From: Klebsiella spallanzanii
GTDB lineage: Bacteria; Pseudomonadota; Gammaproteobacteria; Enterobacterales; Enterobacteriaceae
NCBI RefSeq assembly: GCF_902158555.1
Contig: NZ_CABGGS010000045.1
Span: 124,001 to 188,000 of the forward strand
Length of the DNA stretch: 64,000 nucleotides
Direction of reading: 5' to 3'
In this document: positions 18,155 through 27,324 of the stretch, piece after piece
Position numbering within the stretch: position 1 is the stretch's first letter
How the letters are laid out: each line of letters begins with the position of its first letter
The notes under the pieces: model-generated
What the model was told of the DNA's origin: nothing
The model's database searches: none
Seen by the model: only the letters and a program-made list of their open reading frames with translations
Position numbers and translations under genes: made by a program

Positions 18155-18466
18155 ATGGATTCTCACGATACTTTTCCGCAGCGAGTCTGGCAGATAGTCG
18201 CCTCGATTCCTGAAGGATACGTTGCCACCTACGGCGACATTGCGCAATTGGCGGGCTCACCGCGCGCGGCGCGCCAGGTTGGCGGCGTGTTAAAGCGTCT
18301 ACCGGAAGGCTCCACTCTTCCCTGGCATCGAGTGGTTAATCGCCATGGCGATATCTCCCTTACTGGGCCCGATTTACAGCGCCAGCGTCAGGCGCTACTG
18401 GCAGAGGGTGTACAGGTTTCAGGTAGCGGTCACATCGACCTGCAGCATTATCGCTGGGTTTATTAA
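18155..18466 (+). CDS. atl: Alkyltransferase-like protein Atl (YbaZ)
   Basis: A 103-residue protein of the O6-alkylguanine DNA alkyltransferase fold. The usual PCHRV active site reads PWHRV (residues 56-60), so the alkyl acceptor cysteine is replaced by tryptophan, the hallmark of ATL proteins. These bind O6-alkylguanine and hand the lesion to nucleotide excision repair. The GSPRAARQVGGVLKR segment is the DNA-binding helix with the arginine finger. E. coli YbaZ is somewhat longer at the N-terminus; here AGGG lies seven bases before the ATG at 18155. Convergent with ybaY. Confidence 0.92.
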   Translation: MDSHDTFPQRVWQIVASIPEGYVATYGDIAQLAGSPRAARQVGGVLKRLPEGSTLPWHRVVNRHGDISLTGPDLQRQRQALLAEGVQVSGSGHIDLQHYRWVY

Positions 18467-18469
18467 AGG

Positions 18470-18497
18470 CAAAAAAATGCCCCTGAAGGAGGGGCAT
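18470..18497 (-). terminator. Terminator of ybaY
   Basis: Stem ATGCCCCT / AGGGGCAT followed on the minus strand by a seven-T run (18471-18477). It may also work from the plus side for atl. Confidence 0.75.
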
Positions 18498-18505
18498 CGG
18501 TGAGA

Positions 18506-19018
18506 TTACTGCGCAGCGGGGACATTGGTATTTGCCACCGGTACCGCCGTTTGCTGGACCGGCACCAGAAGTAGATCCGCGCGATTCCCCCCCTGGTTAA
18601 TCACCGTCTGTACAGTATCAGTGATAAACATTAACTGACCGTTAACGGTGATTGCCGCGCTAAGCAGAATGCGGGCATTAGGCTGGATTTGTGCCTGATT
18701 ATAGGGCAGCACAAAGTTAAATGGCGCCTGTTTCCCTTCCGTCCTGACCGCTTTTTGCGACAGCACGTGCGCTGGCGCATCGGCCAGAGATGCATCGGAG
18801 AGGGTCACGGTCAATACTGCATCCGGCGGTAATGCCACGCGCTGGCGAATATTGATTGTCCCGGAAACATTAGGCTGCTGCTGCGAGGAGCTTAGTGAGG
18901 CAATGCCATAAGGATCGGGCGCTGCCGTCTGATTCGCTGCATTGTTGCTGTGATTATTCGCACAGGCTGACAACGTAGCCGCTACGGCCAAGGCACTTAA
19001 CATATAGGCAAATTTCAT
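18506..19018 (-). CDS. ybaY: YbaY outer-membrane lipoprotein
   Basis: A 170-residue lipoprotein. The signal peptide ends in TLSAC with lipidated Cys19; Ala at +2 predicts sorting to the outer membrane. The mature part carries a YscW-like beta fold (VSGTINIRQRVALPPDAVLTVTLSDAS, and PFNFVLPYNQAQI). The N- and C-terminal tails are low-complexity Asn, Ala and Gln. It is divergent from tesB, as in E. coli. Function remains undefined. Confidence 0.92.
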   Translation of the reverse strand: MKFAYMLSALAVAATLSACANNHSNNAANQTAAPDPYGIASLSSSQQQPNVSGTINIRQRVALPPDAVLTVTLSDASLADAPAHVLSQKAVRTEGKQAPFNFVLPYNQAQIQPNARILLSAAITVNGQLMFITDTVQTVINQGGNRADLLLVPVQQTAVPVANTNVPAAQ

Positions 19019-19237
19019 TCTTTTCTCCTTTTCATCCCTTCTTTAGCAGGAGTACATCCTGCCGATATCGGGGACAGGACATTAGTATCATGAATAAGTG
19101 TGGCACAGATCTCAGATCTCTTCCTGGAAAAGAGCCCATATTCAGATTATTGCACCCATCGGACCACTTGCGATTCCAGGTTATACTTTGCCTCAATACG
19201 CGCTGCGCAAGGCAGTCATCATTGATTGAGGGTCACT

Positions 19238-20113
19238 ATGAGTCAGGCATTAACCAATCTGCTGGCATTGTTAAATCTGGAAAAAATTGAAGAGGGGTTG
19301 TTCCGCGGGCAGAGCGAAGATCTGGGATTGCGTCAGGTTTTTGGCGGCCAGGTAGTTGGTCAGGCGCTGTATGCCGCAAAAGAGACGGTTCCCGCTGAGC
19401 GCCTGATCCACTCTTTTCACAGCTACTTCCTGCGTCCCGGCGACAGCCAAAAACCGATCATCTACGATGTTGAAGTCCTGCGCGATGGCAATAGTTTCAG
19501 CGCCCGCAGGGTCGCGGCTATCCAGAACGGTAAACCGATTTTCTATATGACCGCGTCTTTTCAGGCCCCGGAACCTGGCTACGAACATCAGAAAACCATG
19601 CCTGCTGCAGCTGATCCTGATGCTTTGCCCTCTGAAACGGACATCGCCCGCAAGCTGGCCCATCTGCTGCCGCCGCAGGTCAAAGATAAGTTTCTTTGCG
19701 ATAAACCGCTGGAAATTCGCCCTGTCGAATTCCATAACCCGCTGAAAGGCCATGTTGCAGAGCCGACTCGCCAGGTCTGGATCCGCGCCAACGGCGCAGT
19801 GCCGGAAGATCTCCGCATCCACCAGTATCTGCTGGGCTACGCCTCTGACTTTAACTTCCTGCCTGTAGCGCTACAGCCGCATGGCATCGGCTTCCTGGAG
19901 CCAGGAATGCAGGTCGCTACTATCGATCACTCAATGTGGTTCCACCGCCCGTTCAACATCAACGAATGGCTGCTTTACAGCGTTGAAAGTACCTCTGCTT
20001 CCAGCGCTCGTGGATTTGTACGCGGCGAGTTCTACACTCAGGACGGCACCCTGGTAGCTTCTACGGTACAAGAAGGCGTCATGCGAAACCGGAGCCTCTT
20101 TCCAGGAAAATAG
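19238..20113 (+). CDS. tesB: Acyl-CoA thioesterase II with altered C-terminal tail
   Basis: A 291-residue double-hotdog thioesterase that hydrolyses medium- and long-chain acyl-CoA. It matches E. coli TesB almost throughout ([33 protein letters not shown] with the catalytic Asp). The start at 19238 (MSQALTNLL) follows GAGGGTCACT. The last residues read [10 protein letters not shown], whereas E. coli ends at MRNHN, so the tail is a few residues longer. This coincides with the edge of the inserted LysR/decarboxylase block and may mark its junction. Confidence 0.95.
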   Translation: MSQALTNLLALLNLEKIEEGLFRGQSEDLGLRQVFGGQVVGQALYAAKETVPAERLIHSFHSYFLRPGDSQKPIIYDVEVLRDGNSFSARRVAAIQNGKPIFYMTASFQAPEPGYEHQKTMPAAADPDALPSETDIARKLAHLLPPQVKDKFLCDKPLEIRPVEFHNPLKGHVAEPTRQVWIRANGAVPEDLRIHQYLLGYASDFNFLPVALQPHGIGFLEPGMQVATIDHSMWFHRPFNINEWLLYSVESTSASSARGFVRGEFYTQDGTLVASTVQEGVMRNRSLFPGK

Positions 20114-20138
20114 GTGCTTACGCTCGCCAATAATGAGT

Positions 20139-21083
20139 TCACTGTAAACCGCCAGAACGTTGTGCCGCCACGCCCTGAGTAACCAGATGCTGCTGGCGGC
20201 CAGTGAGTTCACGGGTATAGTTTATAAAATCACGCAAGAGGTTATTTTTAGTATGCCGCCGCCAACAGAGGGTTAGCGTAGTCGTAGCAAATGTTTCCTC
20301 CAGCAGGCAGTAGCTCACATCCGACATTAGCATCGAACTTTGCGTTTCAGGCACCAGTGCGACGCCCATCCCCATTGACACCAGGCCGATAGCGACCGAT
20401 ACATCACGCGTATACTGAATTCGCTGAGGCGTAAATCCTGCCTGCTGACAAGCGCTTATCGCCGACCATCCTAGCCCCACGCCATACGGATCTTTCTGTA
20501 TAAAAAATTGCTCGTCGGCCAGCGATGATAAAGAAATCCTCCGGCAATGGCCCAGCCTATGGTTGCGCGGCAAGACCGCGATAAGTGAACGAGTTGCAAT
20601 ATTCATATACTCCAGCGGTTCATATTGCGGTATTGGCGAACGAACAAAAGCAAGATCAATTCGTTTATCCAATAAAAATGTTAATAAATTATGAGCGTTA
20701 TGTTCTTCTATAATCAGATCGGCCTCTGATTTTTTATGTCGGTAATTTTTTATTAACAATGTTAATGCCGGATCGAGAATTGATGACCCCACATAGCCAA
20801 CTTTCAACTGCCCCTTATGCCCCAGCCGTAAGCTGTTTGCATTTTCGAGAAATTTATCACAGTGGCCAAGAATAGCTCGCGCCTCGTCAATCAAAAAGAG
20901 CCCTTCAGCGGTCAATGACACATGACGCCGATCGCGAACAAACAGCATCAGATCCAGCGCATTTTCAAGGTTTTTAATCTGCTGAGTTAGCGCAGGCTGC
21001 GTAACGTTGAGCCTCTGCGCCGCCCGGCCAAAATGCAGCTCTTCTGCCAATACTACAAAGGCATGCAATTGCCGATAATCCAT
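20139..21083 (-). CDS. LysR-family regulator of the adjacent decarboxylase genes
   Basis: A 314-residue LysR-type regulator. Residues 1-60 carry the HTH (LHFGRAAQRLNVTQPALTQQIKNLE); the rest is a two-lobed co-inducer domain with KVGYVGSSILDPALTLLI and GVALVPETQ. It is divergent from the UbiD-family decarboxylase gene across 170 bases. It most likely activates that gene in response to an aromatic acid, as LysR regulators next to aromatic decarboxylases often do. Ligand unknown. Confidence 0.88.
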   Translation of the reverse strand: MDYRQLHAFVVLAEELHFGRAAQRLNVTQPALTQQIKNLENALDLMLFVRDRRHVSLTAEGLFLIDEARAILGHCDKFLENANSLRLGHKGQLKVGYVGSSILDPALTLLIKNYRHKKSEADLIIEEHNAHNLLTFLLDKRIDLAFVRSPIPQYEPLEYMNIATRSLIAVLPRNHRLGHCRRISLSSLADEQFFIQKDPYGVGLGWSAISACQQAGFTPQRIQYTRDVSVAIGLVSMGMGVALVPETQSSMLMSDVSYCLLEETFATTTLTLCWRRHTKNNLLRDFINYTRELTGRQQHLVTQGVAAQRSGGLQ

Positions 21084-21253
21084 AACAACCTCCAGGAAGT
21101 CACTAATAATAAATCCTTATTAAAATCCGGGGCAATGTTATTGGACTCTTATTTCTATTTAGCGAAAATTAAATTCACCACGATGATTAAAAATCAGGGT
21201 CTGCGCTATATAGCTGCCATGTCATCGTTAAGTAAAACTTAAAGGAGATTTTA
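21084..21253. promoter_or_regulatory. Divergent LysR/decarboxylase promoter region with inverted repeat
   Basis: A perfect inverted repeat TAATAA-ATCC-TTATTA lies at 21107-21122, close to the LysR start, a plausible LysR binding site (T-N11-A type). AAAGGAG precedes the ATG at 21254. Confidence 0.5.
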
Positions 21254-22738
21254 ATGTTCAAGGAACAGCAAAAAGTGACCGATCTGCGTTCCGCATTGGC
21301 TGTATTAAGCCACTACGATGATGAATTGATCTATACCGATGAACCCGTTGACCCTATCGCGGAATTATCTGGCGTATACCGCTACGTCGGCGCGCACGGC
21401 ACCGTCCAGCGCCCCACCCGGGTTGGCCCGGCCATGATCTTTAACAAAGTCAAAGGGTACGATGATGTAAAAGTCCTGATTGGTTTGCTTTGCTCGCGCA
21501 AGCGCGTCGCCCATCTGTTTGGCACCACGCCTGAAAACCTGGCGTTTATGCTTAAAGATTCCGTTGCCAATCCCATTGCGCCGATAGTGATTCCACGTGA
21601 ACAGGCCGTATGTCAGGAAGTTATCCACCTGGCGACCGATCCTGATTTCGATATCCTGAAAATATTGCCTGCGCCAACGAACACTCCGGAAGATGCCGGT
21701 CCCTACTTTACGATGGGTATGTGCTACGCCGCCGATCCGGAAACCGGCGAACATGACGTCACGATCCACCGTTTATGCGTTCAGAGCAAAGACGAAATCT
21801 CAATGTATTTCGTGCCGGGACGCCACCTTGACACTTTCCGCCAGAAAGCGGAGGCCGCAGGGAAAGCGCTACCTATCTCCATTAGTATTGGCGTCGATCC
21901 GGCAATTGAAATCGGTGCCTGCTTCGAGCCACCGACCACGCCCTTAGGTTTTGACGAGCTATCGATTGCCGGTAGCTTACGCAACCAGGCGGTAGAACTC
22001 ACCGATTGCGTTAGCGTGAATGCGCTGGCTATCGCTAATGCCGAAGTCGTTATTGAGGGCGAGCTCCTGCCCAACGTGAGGGTCCGTGAAGATCAGAACA
22101 GCGATACCGGTAAAGCCATGCCGGAGTTTCCCGGCTATACCGGCAGCGCCCAGGCTCAGGTTCCCGTCATCAAAGTGAAAGCCATTACTCACCGCCGCCA
22201 TCCCATTCTGCAAACCTGTATTGGGGCCAGCGATGAGCACACCAATTTGGCGGGGATCCCGACAGAAGCCAGTATTTTACAAATGGTTGAAAAAGCCTTG
22301 CCCGGCTTCGTTCAGAACGTCCATTGCCCATCGCCGGGTACGGGTAAATACCTGGCCGTCTTGCAAGTTAAAAAACGCACGCCAGCGGATGAAGGCAGGC
22401 AGCGCCAGGCAGCGCTTCTCGCATTTTCAGCCTTCTCAGAGTTGAAACATGTCATGTTGGTTGATGAGGATGTTGATGTATTTGATATTAACGATGTGAT
22501 GTGGGCAATGACGACGCGATATCAGGGGGATGTCAGTACTATATTTATTCCTGGAGTACGCTGTCACCCACTCGATCCTTCATCCGACCCAGCATTCAGC
22601 CCGTCAATACTCGGCCACGGAATTGCCTGTAAAACGATTTTTGACTGTACCATTCCCTGGAACCTGAAAGCGCATTTTCAGCGCAGCAAATTCCTTGAAG
22701 TGGATGTCAATCGCTTTATTCCTGGCTTCAAAAAATAG
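21254..22738 (+). CDS. UbiD-family aromatic acid decarboxylase, AroY/LpdC-like
   Basis: A 494-residue prenylated-FMN decarboxylase. Blocks such as AELSGVYRYVGAHGTVQRPT, PAPTNTPEDAGPYF, DVTIHRLCVQ (168-177) and ASDEHTNLAGIPTEASI closely match, from memory, Klebsiella protocatechuate decarboxylase AroY and Lactobacillus gallate decarboxylase LpdC. It should decarboxylate a hydroxylated benzoate (protocatechuate or gallate) or act in reverse. No UbiX flavin prenyltransferase is nearby, so cofactor would come from the housekeeping ubiX. It is first in a two-gene unit with a DUF554 membrane protein. Confidence 0.88.
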   Translation: MFKEQQKVTDLRSALAVLSHYDDELIYTDEPVDPIAELSGVYRYVGAHGTVQRPTRVGPAMIFNKVKGYDDVKVLIGLLCSRKRVAHLFGTTPENLAFMLKDSVANPIAPIVIPREQAVCQEVIHLATDPDFDILKILPAPTNTPEDAGPYFTMGMCYAADPETGEHDVTIHRLCVQSKDEISMYFVPGRHLDTFRQKAEAAGKALPISISIGVDPAIEIGACFEPPTTPLGFDELSIAGSLRNQAVELTDCVSVNALAIANAEVVIEGELLPNVRVREDQNSDTGKAMPEFPGYTGSAQAQVPVIKVKAITHRRHPILQTCIGASDEHTNLAGIPTEASILQMVEKALPGFVQNVHCPSPGTGKYLAVLQVKKRTPADEGRQRQAALLAFSAFSELKHVMLVDEDVDVFDINDVMWAMTTRYQGDVSTIFIPGVRCHPLDPSSDPAFSPSILGHGIACKTIFDCTIPWNLKAHFQRSKFLEVDVNRFIPGFKK

Positions 22739-22750
22739 TCGTTCACTTTC

Positions 22751-22778
22751 GGCAGGTTCGCAATCCGCAGAACCTGCC
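22751..22778 (+). repeat. Intercistronic stem-loop between decarboxylase and DUF554 genes
   Basis: Nine-pair stem GGCAGGTTC / GAACCTGCC without a T-run. It may reduce read-through or stabilise the upstream mRNA, so the two genes may be expressed at different levels. Confidence 0.6.
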
Positions 22779-22846
22779 GGATAGTGAGTGCATTTGCGGT
22801 CCGACAACAGAAATCGATATTTCGCAAATACTAACAAGGAAAAACA

Positions 22847-23587
22847 ATGATTGGGCCAATCATTAACTCCACTTCAACGCTTATAGGCGGGATCGTCGGC
22901 GGCTTAATTGGCGATCGATTAAGTGAGAAATTCCGTACCGCGCTACCTCTGACTTTTGGTGCAGCTTCCATGGGAATGGGGATAACGGTAATTATCAAAT
23001 TACATGCTCTACCCGTCGTCGTCGCCTCATTACTCTTTGGCGCAATTATCGGCGAAATATTTTCTATCGAGAAAAACATTGGCCGTGGCGCATCAAAATT
23101 GCGTTTTGTCATCGACAAAGTTGCGCCGCAAAAAAGCGGCAGCACGTTATCGCAAGAGGAGTATCTCGACAAATTCGTTGGGATTCTGGTGCTCTTTGTG
23201 GCTTCAGGAACGGGCATCTTTGGCGCGATGCGGGAAGGGATAACCGGCGACATATCTATCCTGTTGACTAAATCATTCCTCGATATCCTGACGGCGGGTA
23301 TTTTTGCCACCCTGCTCGGTCTTTCGGTCGCCACTATCGCCATCCCGCAATTTATCGTCCAAATGATTCTGCTTTTTATCGGGCAATCAATAATGCCAAT
23401 GCTAACGCCTGAGATGGTTGCTGATTTCTCCGGGCTGGGCGGCTTTATTATGTTTGTGACGGGCTTGAGAATCTGCGGTATTAAATCATTTCCGGTAGCT
23501 AACTTACTGCCGGGTCTGATCATCGTCATGCCCCTCTCCTGGCTATGGGTGTCAACGCTATTGCCCTGGATCCAATCGATTAGCTAA
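22847..23587 (+). CDS. DUF554-family membrane protein
   Basis: A 246-residue membrane protein with about seven hydrophobic segments. The start MIGPIINSTSTLIGGIVGGLIGDRL and the internal FVASGTGIFGAMREGITGD are typical of DUF554 (YqgA/YdfK-like) proteins. Function is not established. It follows the AroY-like decarboxylase by 108 bases in the same direction and may be a permease or exporter for the substrate or product, which is inference from context. Confidence 0.85.
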   Translation: MIGPIINSTSTLIGGIVGGLIGDRLSEKFRTALPLTFGAASMGMGITVIIKLHALPVVVASLLFGAIIGEIFSIEKNIGRGASKLRFVIDKVAPQKSGSTLSQEEYLDKFVGILVLFVASGTGIFGAMREGITGDISILLTKSFLDILTAGIFATLLGLSVATIAIPQFIVQMILLFIGQSIMPMLTPEMVADFSGLGGFIMFVTGLRICGIKSFPVANLLPGLIIVMPLSWLWVSTLLPWIQSIS

Positions 23588-23591
23588 CCAT

Positions 23592-23622
23592 GTAAAAAGC
23601 GGAGCCAAGCTCCGCTTTTTAC
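23592..23622. terminator. Bidirectional terminator between DUF554 gene and amtB
   Basis: Symmetric hairpin GTAAAAAGCGGAG / CTCCGCTTTTTAC with T-runs on both strands, serving two convergent genes. Confidence 0.9.
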
Positions 23623-23643
23623 GATGAACAAGATAACGATGAA

Positions 23644-24930
23644 TCAGGCGTTGTAGGCGTTTTCGCCATGGCTGTTGACGTCCAGACCTTCACGTTCCTG
23701 ATCTTCCGGTACGCGCAGACCTACGGTCATATCAGCAACTTTGTAGCCGATGAAGGCAACGATGCCAGACCAGACGATAGTGATGGCGATACTCTCCAGC
23801 TGTACCAGAACCTGATGGCCCATGGTCACACCTTCTGCGTAACCGACACCGCCCAGAGAGGTCGCGGCAAAGATACCGGTCAGGATACACCCTACGATAC
23901 CGCAGACGCCGTGAACACCAAACACATCGCACGGGTCATCAACGCGCAGCCAGCGTTTCAGTACGGTGACGCCCCACAGGCCCGCCAGGCCCGCAGCGAT
24001 ACCCACAATCAGAGAGCCGCCGACGCCGATGAAACCACACGCCGGAGTGATACCGACCAGACCCGCAATTGCCCCAGAACATGCGCCCAGCAGAGACGGC
24101 TTACCACGGGTTGCCCACTCACCGAAGGTCCATGCGAGGATAGCCGCCGCCGTTGCCACCACGGTGTTGACGAAAGCCAGACCGGCAATTTCGTTCGCTG
24201 CGCTTGCTGAACCCGCGTTAAAGCCAAACCAACCAACGTAGAGAATAGCGGTACCGGTGAAGACCATCGGCAGGTTATGCGGTTTGAACGCTTCTTTGCC
24301 AAAGCCGACGCGTTTACCCATCATGTAGGCACCCACCAAACCGGCAACCGCAGCGTTGATGTGTACGACCGTACCCCCAGCGAAATCCAGCGCGCCGTGG
24401 GTGGCCAGCAGACCGCCGCCCCAGACCATGTGCGCAATCGGGATATAAGAAAGCGTCATCCATACCACCACGAAAATCAGTACCGCAGAGAAACGAATGC
24501 GTTCCGCCAGCGCACCGACGATCAGGCCGACGGTAATACAGGCAAATGAACCCTGGAAGGCAACGTGGATATACTGATAGAAGCTGCCCATCAGCGCTTT
24601 CAGTTCAATATTCTTCAGCAGTACCCAGTCAAAGTTGCCGAAGAAGCTGCCGCCGGTACCGAAGGCCAGCGTGTAGCCATAAACCACCCACAGTACGCAG
24701 ACCAGAGCAAAGGTCACGATGACCTGAGTCAGCATGGAAAGAACGTTTTTACCGCGGATCAGGCCGCCGTAGAACAGCGCGATGCCCGGAATGGTCATAA
24801 ACAGCACCAGCGCGGTGCAAATCATCATAAAAGCGTTGTCGGCTTTATCCGCTACCGCCGGTGCAGCCATCGCCAGCCCCGGAAGAAGTGCCAGCGCTCC
24901 CAGACCTGTTTTCATTGTTGCTATCTTCAT
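23644..24930 (-). CDS. amtB: Ammonium channel AmtB
   Basis: A 428-residue trimeric ammonia channel with a signal peptide (MKIATMKTGL to AMAAP) and eleven membrane spans. VDDPCDVFGVHGVCGIVGC and GGTVVHINA carry the twin pore histidines, and SHGENAYNA is the C-terminal tail contacted by GlnK. The start at 24930 has GGGGAA at seven bases. It follows glnK with a 33-base gap, the conserved glnK-amtB operon, and is expressed under nitrogen limitation from the sigma-54 promoter upstream of glnK. Confidence 0.97.
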   Translation of the reverse strand: MKIATMKTGLGALALLPGLAMAAPAVADKADNAFMMICTALVLFMTIPGIALFYGGLIRGKNVLSMLTQVIVTFALVCVLWVVYGYTLAFGTGGSFFGNFDWVLLKNIELKALMGSFYQYIHVAFQGSFACITVGLIVGALAERIRFSAVLIFVVVWMTLSYIPIAHMVWGGGLLATHGALDFAGGTVVHINAAVAGLVGAYMMGKRVGFGKEAFKPHNLPMVFTGTAILYVGWFGFNAGSASAANEIAGLAFVNTVVATAAAILAWTFGEWATRGKPSLLGACSGAIAGLVGITPACGFIGVGGSLIVGIAAGLAGLWGVTVLKRWLRVDDPCDVFGVHGVCGIVGCILTGIFAATSLGGVGYAEGVTMGHQVLVQLESIAITIVWSGIVAFIGYKVADMTVGLRVPEDQEREGLDVNSHGENAYNA

Positions 24931-24963
24931 TGTTTCGTTCCCCATCACTGTGTGGTCTGAAAG

Positions 24964-25302
24964 TTACAGAGCCGCTTCGTCAGATTCGCCGGTACGGATG
25001 CGAATGACGCGCTGCAGCTCGGCGACAAAGATTTTGCCGTCGCCAATCTTTCCGGTATAAGCCGCTTTACTAATGACATCGACGACTTCATCCAGCTGAT
25101 CGTCGGCAATCGCGACGTCAATCTTCACTTTAGGCAGAAAATTGACGCTGTATTCGGCACCGCGATAGAGCTCCGCGTGGCCCTTCTGACGGCCGAACCC
25201 TTTAACTTCAGTGACCGTCAGGCCCTGAATACCCATTGAAGATAATGCTTCACGCACGTCTTCCAGTTTGAATGGTTTGATTACCACGGTAACCAGCTTC
25301 AT
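24964..25302 (-). CDS. glnK: Nitrogen regulatory PII protein GlnK
   Basis: A 112-residue PII signalling protein. The T-loop GFGRQKGHAELYRGAEYSV has the uridylylation tyrosine at Y51, and KIGDGKIFV is the ATP-binding C-terminal motif. GlnK blocks AmtB when nitrogen is ample and, in Klebsiella, also relieves NifL inhibition. GGAGGGG precedes the start at 25302. Confidence 0.97.
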   Translation of the reverse strand: MKLVTVVIKPFKLEDVREALSSMGIQGLTVTEVKGFGRQKGHAELYRGAEYSVNFLPKVKIDVAIADDQLDEVVDVISKAAYTGKIGDGKIFVAELQRVIRIRTGESDEAAL

Positions 25303-25356
25303 AAGTCCCCTCCAGTCAGAATTCGGTAATGGCCGCAGCTAACACGAATCTAATAA

Positions 25357-25372
25357 AGCAAGGGCTATGCCA
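25357..25372 (-). promoter_or_regulatory. Sigma-54 promoter of glnK-amtB
   Basis: On the minus strand TGGCAT-AGCCC-TTGCT, with invariant GG and GC at the -24/-12 spacing, about 55 bases before glnK. Confidence 0.85.
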
Positions 25373-25376
25373 GAAA

Positions 25377-25403
25377 TGAAAAAGGACCGCGAAGCGGCCC
25401 TTT
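25377..25403 (-). terminator. Terminator of mdlB
   Basis: Stem AAGGGCCGC / GCGGTCCTT with loop TTC and a T-run on the minus strand. It also insulates the glnK promoter just beyond it. Confidence 0.75.
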
Positions 25404-25466
25404 ATGAGGAGGAAAAACAATAATTCAGCGGAAACGGAGCGGCGAATGGCCCCTTTCGCCTAAAAT

Positions 25467-25483
25467 TGCACCATTCCGGTGCG
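25467..25483 (-). promoter_or_regulatory. NtrC-binding enhancer upstream of glnK
   Basis: TGCACC-ATTCC-GGTGCG closely fits the NtrC consensus (GCACC-N5-GGTGC) about 100 bases upstream of the -24 element. TGCACC (from 25500) and GGTGCA further on may form weaker sites. Confidence 0.75.
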
Positions 25484-25545
25484 TGATATGTGACGCTTTT
25501 GCACCACATCAAACCGCAAAACAGCGGCTGCCTGTTTATGGTGCA

Positions 25546-27324
25546 TCAGGCGATAAGCGACTCTTCCTGCGCGCTCGCAGCCAGCTCTTCTCCCGCCAGC
25601 TGCAGCTGATACATTTGCCAGTAGCGGCCTTTGGCGGCCAGCAGCTGCTGGTGATTGCCGCGCTCTACAGCCTGCCCCCGGTGCAACACCAGAATCGTAT
25701 CAGCCTCAACGATGGTCGATAAGCGGTGCGCAATCACCACCAGCGTTGTATGCTCGCGCACCCGAGCCAGCGCCTGCTGAATTGCCTGCTCGGTACCGGA
25801 GTCGATATTGGCCGTCGCCTCATCAAGAATCAGCACCTGCGGAGTCTCGACCAGCACCCGCGCCAGCGCCAGCAGCTGTTTCTGCCCTACGGAAAGGTTA
25901 TTTCCCTGTTCGCCCAGCTGTGTATAAATACCGTTTTCCATTTCGCGAGCCAGCGCTGCCAACTGTACCGCCTCCAGCGCGTCCCAAACCTGCTCTTCGC
26001 TGATATCACGACCGAGCGTCACGTTGGCGTAGAAGGTATCGGCCAGCACCACCGGATCCTGCTGCACCATCGCAATTCCCTGACGCAGCGCACTGTGGCT
26101 CAAGGAGGAAAGCGGGCGACCATCAATACGAATTTCACCCTGAGTCACCGGGTAGTAGCCCATCATCAGGCTGGCCAGAGTACTTTTACCGCTGCCGGTA
26201 TGGCCGACCAGCGCCACAAAGCTGCGCGACGGAATATCAAGATTGATATCCTGCAATACCAGATTATCGTCGCGGTAAGCAAAAGAGAGATTCTCAATAC
26301 TAATCGCACCGCTGCGCAGCGGCTCGCTATCCTCTCCCCACGCCTGGCGCGGCTTGTCCATCAGCTCGAAGACGCGCTCGCCCGCAACGACCGCCTGCTG
26401 CAGCATTGACTGCTGGGTCGTCAGCTCAATGAGCGGCTCATTCAGTCGGCCAAGATAGCTAATAAAAGCGTACAAAACCCCAACCTCAATCGTTCCACCG
26501 CTGCTAAAGCCAAACAGCATCAGCAGGCCGCAGAGAATTAACGAAGAGAACAGGCTTAGCAGCGGGCGCAGCAGGAAGCCATCGAGGCGCAAGGTTTGCA
26601 TTCGCGCCAGGTAGTGCGCATAGCTGGCTTCGCGCATCCGCTCGCCGAATCGCGCCTGCTGGCGAAACTGCTGGATAACGCCCATGCCGTTAATCACTTC
26701 GTTGAAGCCGTCGTTGATATCCGCCAGCCAGGCGCGAACGCGTCTGACGATTGGCGTACTGTAACGTTGATAAATCATCATCACGATCAGCACTGCCGGG
26801 AAGATAGCAATCGCCACCAGCGCCATTCGCCAGTCAAGGCTGAACATCGCCACCAGCATCGCGCCAATCAGGGCGGCGCTTCGCAGCACGGTTGCCACAA
26901 CGGTGACGTACAGATCGCGAATCACTTCAGTATCGTTGGTCACCCGTGAAATAAGCTGACCCACTGGCTGAGTATCAAACTCGCTAAGCGGCTGACGCAG
27001 CGCGGCATCCATCACATCACTACGCAGTTGCTGCACGACGCCGACCGCCGCACGGTTAAACAGCAACGACTGGCAGTAATGCAGGCCAGCAGCAAGAATT
27101 TGCAAGCCAATATAAGCTGCAGCCAGGCCGCAGACCAACTTCAGCGGCAGCGAATTCTTCGCCACCATATTGTCGATAAAGTAGCTAATCAGCAGCGGGC
27201 CGCTGACTTCCGCCACTGCCGCAACCCACATAATGGCAACCGCGACCATCAACGGTTTACGCCACGGGGAGCCGTAGGCCAGAAGGCGTTTTAACGTCGG
27301 CCAGAGTTCAGTAAAACTACGCAC
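25546..27324 (-). CDS. mdlB: ABC exporter half-transporter MdlB
   Basis: A 592-residue half-transporter: six membrane spans (about 25-310) and a C-terminal ATPase with Walker [10 protein letters not shown], signature [14 protein letters not shown] and Walker [13 protein letters not shown]. It should form a heterodimer with MdlA. The start is GTG at 27324 ([15 protein letters not shown]), preceded by GAGGAG and matching the E. coli N-terminus; a longer upstream frame lies inside mdlA. It overlaps the end of mdlA by 8 bases, implying coupled translation. Substrate is not known for certain. Confidence 0.94.
   Translation of the reverse strand: MRSFTELWPTLKRLLAYGSPWRKPLMVAVAIMWVAAVAEVSGPLLISYFIDNMVAKNSLPLKLVCGLAAAYIGLQILAAGLHYCQSLLFNRAAVGVVQQLRSDVMDAALRQPLSEFDTQPVGQLISRVTNDTEVIRDLYVTVVATVLRSAALIGAMLVAMFSLDWRMALVAIAIFPAVLIVMMIYQRYSTPIVRRVRAWLADINDGFNEVINGMGVIQQFRQQARFGERMREASYAHYLARMQTLRLDGFLLRPLLSLFSSLILCGLLMLFGFSSGGTIEVGVLYAFISYLGRLNEPLIELTTQQSMLQQAVVAGERVFELMDKPRQAWGEDSEPLRSGAISIENLSFAYRDDNLVLQDINLDIPSRSFVALVGHTGSGKSTLASLMMGYYPVTQGEIRIDGRPLSSLSHSALRQGIAMVQQDPVVLADTFYANVTLGRDISEEQVWDALEAVQLAALAREMENGIYTQLGEQGNNLSVGQKQLLALARVLVETPQVLILDEATANIDSGTEQAIQQALARVREHTTLVVIAHRLSTIVEADTILVLHRGQAVERGNHQQLLAAKGRYWQMYQLQLAGEELAASAQEESLIA

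Noticed and set aside
18155-18466. Broken DNA methyltransferase, because the active-site cysteine is missing
   Set aside because: Trp in place of Cys in PWHRV is the normal state of ATL proteins, so this is not a pseudogene.
25726-26409. 227-codon plus-strand frame opposite mdlB
   Set aside because: Shadow of the conserved ATPase; no start signal.
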